A stretch of DNA of 9,432 nucleotides from Clostridium sp. CAG:632. Lineage in GTDB: Bacteria > Bacillota > Clostridia > Lachnospirales > Lachnospiraceae. The first letter of the stretch is position 1. The number at the start of each line of letters is the position of its first letter. The position numbers were made by a program, and so were the translations under genes. Of this stretch, positions 1-5,843 are shown in pieces. A model generated the notes under the pieces. The model made no database searches. It was not told the origin of the DNA and saw nothing but the letters and a program-made list of their open reading frames with translations. The stretch covers positions 1 through 9,432 of the forward strand of contig HF991303.1 of assembly GCA_000431515.1 (NCBI GenBank), given 5' to 3'.

Positions 1-10
1 GACAAAATGT

Positions 11-40
11 ACTATAGCATACAGGGGGCAGAGTTGTCAA
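11..40 (-). promoter_or_regulatory. Sigma-A-type promoter reading leftward out of the window
   Basis: On the minus strand the -35 hexamer is a perfect TTGACA (35-40). It is followed by an 18-bp spacer and TATAGT (11-16), which is preceded by TGC, an extended -10. Transcription would start within the first few bases of the window and run left, so the unseen left neighbour is probably on the minus strand with its own promoter downstream of mgtE. An 11-bp palindrome, AGTTGTCAACT (32-42), covers the -35 and could be an operator, although TTGACA itself supplies part of that symmetry. Confidence 0.6.
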
Positions 41-89
41 CTGTAAATTGAATTATTTATGAATCAAGCCGGCAATTATTTCGAAATCA

Positions 90-1439
90 TTATGATATCT
101 GAAAGAATTGAACGGCGATGGAATAATAAATCATCGTTGTACAGATATCAACAACCGTGGAAATCAAAGGACCGGCCATTACAGCAGGATCCAGATGGAC
201 GCACTTAGCCAGGATTGGCAGCAGACATCCGATCAGCTTGGATAAGATAACAGTTGCGATAATGGACAGGGTCAGGACGATTGCAAGAGTCGGATCCTGA
301 TAGAAGATCATGATCCGCAATCCATTGATCACGGCTAGAATCGCACTGACAACTATCGCAATCCGGAACTCCTTCCACATAACCCGCAGGAAATCGCGGG
401 TGCGGATCTCACCAAGAGCAAGACCGCGGATCATCAGGGCAGAGCTCTGGGAACCGCAGTTACCGCCGGTACCGGTCAGCATAGGCATGAAGGATACCAG
501 AATCGGCAGAGCACTGATGACCGTATCGAATCGGTTGATAATGGAGCCTGTGATCGCATTACTCAGCATCAGGATGATCAGCCAGACGATCCGGTTCTTA
601 ACTTGTGCGAAAACACCGGTCTTAAAATAAGAATCATCACTTGGTGACATAGCCGCCATGATAGAAATATCTTCTGTATTTTCTTCCTGAATGACATCCA
701 TAGCATCGTCGAAGGTGATGATACCAACCAGCCGTTCCTCTGTATCGACAACCGGAAGCGCCAGAATATCGTATTTCTGGAACTGGTGTGCAACAACCTC
801 TTTATCCTCCAGCGTATCAACAAAAATAAGATTCGTTTCCATGATATCACTGATATGTGTATCGTCCTTAGCAATCAGCAGATCCTTGACAGAAACGATA
901 CCGATCAGTTTCCGGGCCTCGGTAACATAACAGGTATAGATGGTCTCTTTATCCGGGCCGACGGTCCGAATCCGGGAAATCGCATCTTTTACCGTAAGAT
1001 CCTTTGTCAGATTGACATACTCGATGGTCATCAACGCACCGGCGCTGTCCTCCGGATACTTTAGGATCTGATTGATCGCATACCGGGACTGCGGGTCGCA
1101 GTTGCGTAGGATACGATTAACAACATTTGCCGGCATTTCCTCGATCATATCAACGGTATCATCGACGAAGGTCTGATCCAGAACCTCCTGCAGCTCTTTG
1201 TCGGAAAAACCGTTGATCAGATTCTCCTTCATGTCATTGTCCATATAGGAAAATGTATCGGAAGCCAGTTCCTTTGGAAGAAGCCGGTACAGAAGAAGAA
1301 TATCTTTCTCTTCAAACTCTGTAAATAAAAGTGCAAGGTCAGCGGGGTTTTCCGATGCCAGTACTTCGCGTAGTTTGCTAAAATTCTTCTGGTTTAAATA
1401 CTCGGAAACCTGTTCAAACAGGGTCATTTCTTCTTCCAT
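90..1439 (-). CDS. mgtE: Magnesium transporter MgtE
   Basis: This is a Mg2+-selective channel of the inner membrane that works as a homodimer and is gated by cytosolic Mg2+. Numbering here is from the ATG at 1439 (449 aa, the usual family length). An acidic N domain covers about residues 15-125. A tandem CBS pair covers about 130-250, with paired phrases such as KLIGIVSVKDLL and RLVGIITFDDAM. Five membrane helices occupy about 280-449. The pore signature GGNCGSQ is at 325-331, after the MPML stretch. The conserved aspartate of the last helix (STVVDICTTMIYYSIA) is D431 and matches the Mg2+-binding Asp of known MgtE structures. Start choice: a GTG at 1457 lies upstream of the AGGAGG site and is implausible. 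ATG 1442 lies 4 nt and ATG 1439 lies 7 nt from that site, so 1439 is preferred and 1442 is possible. The gene is divergent from pyrC; no functional tie is implied. No M-box leader is seen. Confidence 0.95.
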   Translation of the reverse strand: MEEEMTLFEQVSEYLNQKNFSKLREVLASENPADLALLFTEFEEKDILLLYRLLPKELASDTFSYMDNDMKENLINGFSDKELQEVLDQTFVDDTVDMIEEMPANVVNRILRNCDPQSRYAINQILKYPEDSAGALMTIEYVNLTKDLTVKDAISRIRTVGPDKETIYTCYVTEARKLIGIVSVKDLLIAKDDTHISDIMETNLIFVDTLEDKEVVAHQFQKYDILALPVVDTEERLVGIITFDDAMDVIQEENTEDISIMAAMSPSDDSYFKTGVFAQVKNRIVWLIILMLSNAITGSIINRFDTVISALPILVSFMPMLTGTGGNCGSQSSALMIRGLALGEIRTRDFLRVMWKEFRIAIVVSAILAVINGLRIMIFYQDPTLAIVLTLSIIATVILSKLIGCLLPILAKCVHLDPAVMAGPLISTVVDICTTMIYYSIAVQFFQIS

Positions 1440-1446
1440 CATTCTT

Positions 1447-1452
1447 CCTCCT
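1447..1452 (-). promoter_or_regulatory. Ribosome binding site that fixes the mgtE start
   Basis: A perfect AGGAGG lies on the minus strand, 4 nt before ATG 1442 and 7 nt before ATG 1439. The longer GTG-initiated reading frame (from 1457) would contain this site inside its own first codons, so that start can be set aside. Confidence 0.8.
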
Positions 1453-1475
1453 TGCACATGGTATATATCGATTTA

Positions 1476-1504
1476 ACGTTACACGTTTATCGGGGCTTTG
1501 TCAA
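1476..1504 (-). promoter_or_regulatory. Candidate mgtE promoter
   Basis: On the minus strand TTGACA (1499-1504, perfect) is followed by 17 bp and TAACGT (1476-1481), which matches the -10 consensus at only three of six positions. Predicted initiation near 1469 gives a 5' leader of about 30 nt, too short for an M-box magnesium riboswitch. The strong -35 with a poor -10 suggests weak or activated transcription. Confidence 0.45.
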
Positions 1505-1527
1505 TAAAAATCGGGGATCTTCCGGTA

Positions 1528-1556
1528 TTGACTTTTTGCTGAAAACCTAGGACAAT
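1528..1556 (+). promoter_or_regulatory. pyrC promoter
   Basis: TTGACT (1528-1533, 5/6) is followed by a 17-bp spacer and GACAAT (1551-1556, 4/6). Predicted initiation at about 1563 leaves a leader of roughly 28 nt before the pyrC ATG. That leader has room for the AAGGAGG site (1578-1584) but not for a PyrR-type attenuator. It is back to back with the mgtE promoter, the two -35 boxes being 23 bp apart. Confidence 0.6.
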
Positions 1557-1590
1557 AAAATAGACAGAATCATTTATAAGGAGGTTTCAA

Positions 1591-2877
1591 ATGAAGACAT
1601 ATATTAAGAATGGCCGGGTCATCAATCCGGCAACCAGTCAGGATGACATATATGATGTTGTAATAGATGGAGATCGGGTGCTACAGGTGGCGAAAGATCT
1701 GGAGCCGGAGGCCGGAGCAGAAGTGATCGATGCAAGCGGAAAATATGTAATGCCGGGCTTTATTGATCTGCATGTGCATTTCAGAGATCCGGGTCTGACC
1801 TATAAGGAAGATATTGAGACCGGGGCGAAGGCAGCCGCCAGGGGTGGTGTCACGACGGTCTGTGCCATGCCGAATACGAAGCCGGTTGTGGATTCCGTAG
1901 AGACGCTTTCTTATATACAGAAAAAGGCAGAAGAGGTTGCTCCGATTCATGTGGAACAGTTATCTGCGATCACGATAGGTCAGAACGGTACAGAACTGGT
2001 GGATATGAAGGCCATGGTTGAGCAGGGGGCGATCGCATTTTCTGAGGATGGAAAAAGTGTGATGGATGTGACCCTGTATGCAGAGGCGATGAAGCGGGCG
2101 GCAGAGCTTGACGCAGTAGTAATGGCGCACTGTGAGGATAAAGCACTGGTTCGCGGGGGAGTCCTGAATGAAGGCGTGGCATCGAAGAAATTTGGAGTTC
2201 CGGGTATTACCAATTCGGTAGAAGATATTATTGCAGCAAGAGATATCTTTCTGGCAAATGATTACGGAACAAAGCTTCACTTGTGTCATTGTTCGACCGA
2301 AGGCAGTGTGGAGCTGGTGCGAATGGCGAAGAAGCTGGGCATTTCTGTGACTGCAGAAGTATGTCCGCATCATTTTACACTGACCGATGCAGATATTGAT
2401 TCTGTAGATGCGAATTACAAGATGAACCCGCCGCTCCGGACAGAGAAGGATGTACAGGCATTGATTCGCGGATTGCAGGATGGCACCATGGAGGTGATTT
2501 CCACGGATCATGCACCGCACAGTGCAGAGGAGAAGTCCGGAGACTTTGAACACGCACCGTTTGGAATTGTCGGACTGGAGACCAGTGCTTCTCTTACTTA
2601 TACTGCATTGGTTGCAACCGGCATTCTGACTCCGATGCAGATGGCGGAGAAAATGAGCTATAATCCGGCGAAAGTGATCGGAATCGATCAGGAGCGGGGC
2701 AGTATTGAAGCAGGTAAGCTGGCAGATATCGTAATCTTTGATCCGAATGCAGAGTATGTCGTGGATGTAAACGAGTTTGCGTCAAAGGGAAAGAATACAC
2801 CATATAATGGAAAGCTGTTAAAAGGAAAGGTTATGCAGACCATTTGCAGAGGCAGAGTTGTATACACCGCGGGTTAG
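1591..2877 (+). CDS. pyrC: Dihydroorotase, class I (PyrC)
   Basis: This is a cytoplasmic zinc amidohydrolase that cyclises N-carbamoyl-L-aspartate to L-dihydroorotate, the third step of UMP synthesis. At 428 aa it has the usual length for the bacterial class I enzyme. The metal-binding motif DLHVHFRDPG starts at residue 59, giving ligands H61 and H63, with R65 for substrate. MPNTKP with N95 is present, as is D153 in SEDGKSV, the position of the bridging aspartate in class I enzymes that lack a carboxylated lysine. H180 and H233 follow, then EVCPHHF (256-262) and the catalytic Asp loop STDHAPHS with D306 and H308. Every expected key residue is visible. The start has AAGGAGG six bases upstream. 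The gene is the first of a probable two-gene transcript with the CPBP protease gene 21 bp downstream. Confidence 0.97.
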   Translation: MKTYIKNGRVINPATSQDDIYDVVIDGDRVLQVAKDLEPEAGAEVIDASGKYVMPGFIDLHVHFRDPGLTYKEDIETGAKAAARGGVTTVCAMPNTKPVVDSVETLSYIQKKAEEVAPIHVEQLSAITIGQNGTELVDMKAMVEQGAIAFSEDGKSVMDVTLYAEAMKRAAELDAVVMAHCEDKALVRGGVLNEGVASKKFGVPGITNSVEDIIAARDIFLANDYGTKLHLCHCSTEGSVELVRMAKKLGISVTAEVCPHHFTLTDADIDSVDANYKMNPPLRTEKDVQALIRGLQDGTMEVISTDHAPHSAEEKSGDFEHAPFGIVGLETSASLTYTALVATGILTPMQMAEKMSYNPAKVIGIDQERGSIEAGKLADIVIFDPNAEYVVDVNEFASKGKNTPYNGKLLKGKVMQTICRGRVVYTAG

Positions 2878-2898
2878 GGAAAGGAACAGGTATAGGAA

Positions 2899-3810
2899 AT
2901 GAAGATGGGATTTTGGAAACGGACGGGGTGGCTGGCGCTTGGAATTGCACCGACACTGGTCGTACTGCTTTGGCAGGTAATTGTCAGTACCGTCAGTCTG
3001 GTCGTATATGTGGTATATAATAGCGTGATGACAGGGGATTCCACACTCACGATGGAGCGGTATGAAGAGCTGGTCATGAACTTTACAGACAGCTCTGCGA
3101 ACAATGTGAATATGTTTCTGATTTATATCGGATACCAGGTTATTTTCGGATTGTGGTATTGGCTGATGTTTGTACGGAAGAAGGGCAACGGAGAATGGAA
3201 ACAGGTATTGAAGCCGCAGCGAATCTTGGGGATCATAGGATGCGGACTGGCATTGCAGTTAGGACTCAGTATGGCGCTGACAGTTCTGCTTCCGCTGTTT
3301 CCAAAGGTGCAGGAGAGCTATTCTACAGTCATGAATGCGCTCGGCTCCGAAAGTGTCCTGATGATCGTCTGTGTATGCATTCTGGCGCCGATCGGAGAGG
3401 AGCTTGTGTTCCGGGGGTTGAGTCTGCGGATTTTAAAGAAAGCATTTCCATGGTGGTTTGCAGTGGCACTTCAGGCGGTACTGTTCGGTGTTTATCACCT
3501 GAATCCGGTGCAGGGCATCTATGCGACCCTGCTGGGACTGCTGTTGGGATATACGGCACATCGTTACGGATCTGTAGTGCCCGGTATCCTGCTTCATATG
3601 GCGGTGAACAGCTCCAGCTATCTGATCACATATCTGCTTCCGGTCTCCTTAGAGGAGAATATAGCAGCACAGATTATTCTGATGGTGATCGGATTTGCGG
3701 CAGTTGCCGGATTGGCAATCCTATATCTGAAGGGAGTTACGACACCGGATCCGACAGGAACTGCAGCAGAGGCTATTGCAGTACCTGTTCAAAATACTGA
3801 ATCCAATTAA
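2899..3810 (+). CDS. CPBP-family intramembrane metalloprotease (CAAX/Abi type)
   Basis: This 303-aa polytopic membrane protein carries the three CPBP (PF02517) motifs: EExxxR as E167-E168-R172, FxxxH as F196-H200, and HxxxN as H233-N237. Together these form the glutamate/histidine metal site of a Rce1-like protease. About eight hydrophobic segments are visible (near 11-40, 71-91, 108-135, 151-165, 183-197, 201-220, 225-246 and 257-278). A polar Thr/Pro/Ala-rich tail of about 23 residues follows. Family members include CAAX proteases, bacteriocin self-immunity proteins and proteins of unknown substrate; the substrate here cannot be inferred. The start has only a modest ribosome site (AGG at 2888-2890). 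ATG 2905, two codons in, has AGGA at 2895-2898 and could be used instead. The gene is very likely cotranscribed with pyrC. Its last 38 bases overlap the end of the opposing dipeptidase gene. Confidence 0.88.
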   Translation: MKMGFWKRTGWLALGIAPTLVVLLWQVIVSTVSLVVYVVYNSVMTGDSTLTMERYEELVMNFTDSSANNVNMFLIYIGYQVIFGLWYWLMFVRKKGNGEWKQVLKPQRILGIIGCGLALQLGLSMALTVLLPLFPKVQESYSTVMNALGSESVLMIVCVCILAPIGEELVFRGLSLRILKKAFPWWFAVALQAVLFGVYHLNPVQGIYATLLGLLLGYTAHRYGSVVPGILLHMAVNSSSYLITYLLPVSLEENIAAQIILMVIGFAAVAGLAILYLKGVTTPDPTGTAAEAIAVPVQNTESN

Positions 3811-4906
3811 GACCAAGCAATCGAAGCACTGTATGCTCAGACATGCCGCGTTCCAGAAGACGGGCAGTGAGCAACAGTGCTTCTTTGTGATTCCGGAGAT
3901 TATCCTCAGGTTCCGGTATCGCAGGCGCATATTTTGCACGGGAATAGGAATCACAAAGATCGAACCCAAAGCCGATGTGGGAAGTGCCGGTTACAGACTG
4001 GATATATTCAATCTGACGGCACAGGGCATCAATCGGCGATTTCTCATAGGATCCGGCGATATATTTGCAGGCATTTAGTCCGGTGATGCCGCCCTGTTCT
4101 GCGAGAATCAGGAGCTGTTCATCTGTCAGATTCCGATAGTTCGGATGGATTGTCCAGGCATTGGAATGGGTAGCAATCATCGGAAGGGTGGCATCCATCT
4201 CAGGAAGCAGATGAACCAGCTGGTCAAATCCATCATTGTTCAGATGGCTGATATCTAAAAACATATGATGACGGATCAGCTCTTTTATGACCTGTTGTCC
4301 CAGTGGAGTGATCCTGCCTCTGATATCTGTAAATTGTGTGGCACTGCAGCAACCGGTGGCAAGGAGATTCTGACGGCTCCAGGTCAGACCGGCACCTCGG
4401 ATACCGGACTGATAGAGAGTGTGAATCCGGTCCGGATGATTTCCGATACAGTCCAGACCTTCCATGTAGAGCAGAATCCCAATCTTATGATGTGCTCGGA
4501 CCGCATCGAGATCTTTTCCGGATGTGACCAGACAGAGCTCCTCCGGGGCATCTGCAATCTCCTGTTTCAGCACCCGGATCTGTTCCAATGCATTCTCATA
4601 TCCCTGATCCCAGCGGAGTGCATGCTTTTTCCAAAGAGCCTTCCAGCTGTCATGGATAGAGCTGGCAGCGGATTCCGGCACCAGATGTCTCCAGTTCTCC
4701 GGAAAAAAGACACTGTTTTCAATATAAACAGAAGAAACAATAAGCTGAAAGCCTGCAGACTTCCAGTGATCCAGATAAAGGTGGCGGATGACATCGGTCT
4801 CACCGTGTCTGTGACGGATCAGCAGTTCTCCGGCAAGGTCGTTGTGGGCATCCGTGACCGGCACCTGTCGGTGAAGTTCTTCCGCCAGCTTCAGATAATG
4901 GTTCAT
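3773..4906 (-). CDS. Membrane-dipeptidase family protein (peptidase M19)
   Basis: This 377-aa zinc dipeptidase of the renal dipeptidase family hydrolyses dipeptides, in some members including D-residue or beta-lactam substrates. The binuclear metal site is visible: H21 and D23 in TDAHNDL, the bridging E149 in LLYMEGLD, H221 in FLDISHLN, H247 in MIATHSNA, and D316 in GFGFDLCD. The RNLTDEQL stretch (258-265) before GGITGLNA is also typical of M19. There is no signal peptide or membrane segment, so it should be cytoplasmic despite the family name. The start has AAAGGA six bases upstream. The gene stands alone on the minus strand between two plus-strand groups. It converges with the CPBP gene (38-bp overlap) and diverges from the C26 hydrolase gene. 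Which dipeptides it cleaves cannot be told from sequence; amino-acid or peptidoglycan-peptide salvage is the likely role. Confidence 0.92.
   Translation of the reverse strand: MNHYLKLAEELHRQVPVTDAHNDLAGELLIRHRHGETDVIRHLYLDHWKSAGFQLIVSSVYIENSVFFPENWRHLVPESAASSIHDSWKALWKKHALRWDQGYENALEQIRVLKQEIADAPEELCLVTSGKDLDAVRAHHKIGILLYMEGLDCIGNHPDRIHTLYQSGIRGAGLTWSRQNLLATGCCSATQFTDIRGRITPLGQQVIKELIRHHMFLDISHLNNDGFDQLVHLLPEMDATLPMIATHSNAWTIHPNYRNLTDEQLLILAEQGGITGLNACKYIAGSYEKSPIDALCRQIEYIQSVTGTSHIGFGFDLCDSYSRAKYAPAIPEPEDNLRNHKEALLLTARLLERGMSEHTVLRLLGLNWIQYFEQVLQ
3823..3883 (+). terminator. Long stem-loop inside the dipeptidase 3' end, candidate terminator of the pyrC-CPBP transcript
   Basis: Thirteen bases past the CPBP stop, the plus strand can fold over 61 nt. 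GAAGCACTGT (3823-3832) pairs with ACAGTGCTTC (3874-3883). After a single bulged A, TGCTCA (3834-3839) pairs with TGAGCA (3868-3873). After an internal loop, TGCC (3844-3847) pairs with GGCA (3863-3866), and CGTT (3849-3852) pairs with GACG (3859-3862), with one G-T wobble. That gives 16 nearly continuous pairs in the lower stem and 24 in total. The 3' side continues TTTGTG, a broken T-tract, so classical intrinsic termination is only moderately supported. The fold lies wholly within dipeptidase codons (about residues 341-361). Confidence 0.5.
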
Positions 4907-4920
4907 AGTAATTCCTTTCT

Positions 4921-4981
4921 GACAGTGTAGCTGTCCTTCGAATCAGCTTTCTGATTCACTATATGCAAAAGAAGCTGCATA
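4921..4981 (-). other. Three consecutive small inverted repeats in the dipeptidase 5' region
   Basis: Three perfect inverted repeats lie in 61 bp. They are GACAG/CTGTC (4921-4925 and 4931-4935, 5-nt loop), GAATCAG/CTGATTC (4940-4946 and 4951-4957, 4-nt loop) and TATGCA/TGCATA (4962-4967 and 4976-4981, 8-nt loop). They end 14 bp before the dipeptidase start. They could form a structured 5' leader of the dipeptidase mRNA, or be protein-binding sites in the divergent control region. No known riboswitch class was recognised and no T-tract follows. Confidence 0.4.
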
Positions 4982-4992
4982 CTTGCGTTTCG

Positions 4993-5022
4993 GTTATAGT
5001 TTTCATGAAATGTTCATAGAAA
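4993..5022 (-). promoter_or_regulatory. Weak candidate dipeptidase promoter
   Basis: On the minus strand TATAAC (4993-4998, 5/6 to the -10 consensus) is preceded at 18 bp by TTTCTA (5017-5022), a poor -35. Initiation near 4986 would put all three inverted repeats of 4921-4981 into an 80-nt leader. An alternative -10, TATAGT (4958-4963), has no recognisable -35 and would start inside the middle repeat. Confidence 0.3.
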
Positions 5023-5028
5023 TAATAT
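5000..5028 (+). promoter_or_regulatory. Weak candidate promoter for the C26-pyrF-pyrK-pyrD group
   Basis: TTTTCA (5000-5005, 4/6) is followed by 17 bp and TAATAT (5023-5028, 4/6), in the only AT-rich stretch upstream of the C26 gene. It would leave a leader of about 95 nt. A perfect palindrome, TTTCATGAAA (5001-5010), overlaps the -35 and could be an operator. This is the best-looking choice in the gap, but both boxes are imperfect. Confidence 0.3.
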
Positions 5029-5119
5029 ATCGTATACAGACAGGAATGAGAAGTGGATAAGGAAGAAAATAGTCAAAATAGGAGAGGGGTAATCCGCAGA
5101 GTATGGAAAGGGAAAGGAC

Positions 5120-5125
5120 AGGTGG
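5120..5125 (+). promoter_or_regulatory. Ribosome binding site supporting a TTG start
   Basis: AGGTGG lies six bases before the TTG at 5132. No ATG or GTG exists in this frame between the upstream stop (5090-5092) and 5132, so TTG is the only reasonable start of the C26 gene. Confidence 0.6.
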
Positions 5126-5131
5126 GGAAGT

Positions 5132-5770
5132 TTGAAAGAGATACTAATTGCCGGAGTTCCGGATAAAATCGGAAATTACAGACGGGCGGTCGAAGCACTC
5201 GGAGCAGTCAGCCGCGGACTTTATACATGTAGCTGGGAGGAAGCGGAAGGCTGCGATGCATTGCTGCTACCGGGTGGTGGAGATATTGCACCGGAGCTGT
5301 TCGGACAGAAGGATCAGGGGAGCAGAGAGGTGGATGAGATTCTGGATCGTATGCAGTTAAGGATTCTGGATAGTTATATCCGCCGGAAGAAGCCGGTACT
5401 CGGTATCTGCAAGGGGATGCAGATTATCAACACCTACTATGACGGCACGATAAAACAGCATCTGCAAACGGCACATTTCCATGAGTATCGGAATGGAGAT
5501 CAGTATCATATGACGATTGCGAGGAAGGGAAGTATTCTGGAAACGTTATATGGTCTGCGATTTCCGGTGAATTCTGCCCATCATCAGGGAATCGACCGGC
5601 TGGGAGAACATCTGCAGGCAATCCAGTTCGCAGAGGACCGGGTCATAGAGGGGATTGTACATGAGGAGCTGCCGGTGATCGGAGTGCAATGGCATCCGGA
5701 ACGTATGCCGGAACCGGACGAAGACTGTGCAGATGGCAGAAGATTGTTGGAATATTGGTTGAAACTTTGA
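5132..5770 (+). CDS. Peptidase C26 / gamma-glutamyl hydrolase-like class I glutamine amidotransferase
   Basis: This is a free-standing class I glutaminase-fold hydrolase of 212 aa, related to gamma-glutamyl-GABA hydrolase (PuuD) and somewhat shorter than the usual 240-250 aa. Visible motifs are LLLPGGGDIAPELFG (45-58), the nucleophile elbow LGICKGMQIIN with C93, NSAHHQG (147-153), and GVQWHPE with H188 and E190, completing the Cys-His-Glu triad. The conserved N-terminal GxxP start and NYRRAVEALG are also present. The expected reaction is hydrolysis of a gamma-glutamyl amide bond in the cytoplasm; the substrate is unknown. Translation starts at TTG. The gene is 73 bp upstream of pyrF with no terminator or promoter seen between, so it probably opens the pyrFKD operon. 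It is not CarA, as it lacks the carbamoyl-phosphate synthase small-subunit N-terminal domain. Confidence 0.88.
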   Translation: MKEILIAGVPDKIGNYRRAVEALGAVSRGLYTCSWEEAEGCDALLLPGGGDIAPELFGQKDQGSREVDEILDRMQLRILDSYIRRKKPVLGICKGMQIINTYYDGTIKQHLQTAHFHEYRNGDQYHMTIARKGSILETLYGLRFPVNSAHHQGIDRLGEHLQAIQFAEDRVIEGIVHEELPVIGVQWHPERMPEPDEDCADGRRLLEYWLKL

Positions 5771-5830
5771 TAGAAAGAAGGTAGAATAGCTAGAGACAGA
5801 AGCGACAGCGAAACTGTGGAAGATAGGAAC

Positions 5831-5836
5831 GGAGGA
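5831..5836 (+). promoter_or_regulatory. Ribosome binding site supporting the pyrF TTG start
   Basis: GGAGGA lies seven bases before the TTG at 5844. The protein beginning there (MISKLVNKIEQLNAPIVVGL) has the N-terminal spacing expected for type 2 PyrF before its GLDP motif, so TTG is the likely start. Confidence 0.65.
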
Positions 5837-5843
5837 CAAAGAA

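Noticed and set aside
1..38. GACAA/TTGTC inverted repeat as an mgtE terminator
   Set aside because: The 5-bp arms are 28 bp apart with no T-tract on the minus strand, and the second arm is part of a promoter -35.
1443..1475. M-box magnesium riboswitch ahead of mgtE
   Set aside because: The predicted leader is about 30 nt, far shorter than an M-box, and no matching structure is present.
1960..2553. A 197-codon minus-strand open frame within pyrC
   Set aside because: It is a Cys/His-rich shadow of the dihydroorotase gene, with no start signal.
3153..3800. A 215-codon plus-strand open frame inside the CPBP gene
   Set aside because: It is a shifted frame of a gene with all three CPBP motifs; the translation is low-complexity and rich in Cys, Gly and Arg, without family signatures.
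4265..4930. A 221-codon plus-strand open frame opposite the dipeptidase
   Set aside because: It is the antisense of an M19 gene whose every metal ligand is intact, it has no recognisable domain, and no ribosome site precedes it.
5103..5135. Possible ten-residue leader peptide (MERERTGGEV) overlapping the C26 start
   Set aside because: The purine-rich run before it is too far from the ATG for a good ribosome site, the peptide has no regulatory codon run, and no attenuator follows.
5771..5843. Terminator or separate promoter between the C26 gene and pyrF
   Set aside because: Only a 4-bp ACAG/CTGT hairpin without a T-tract is visible, and no acceptable -35/-10 pair was found.
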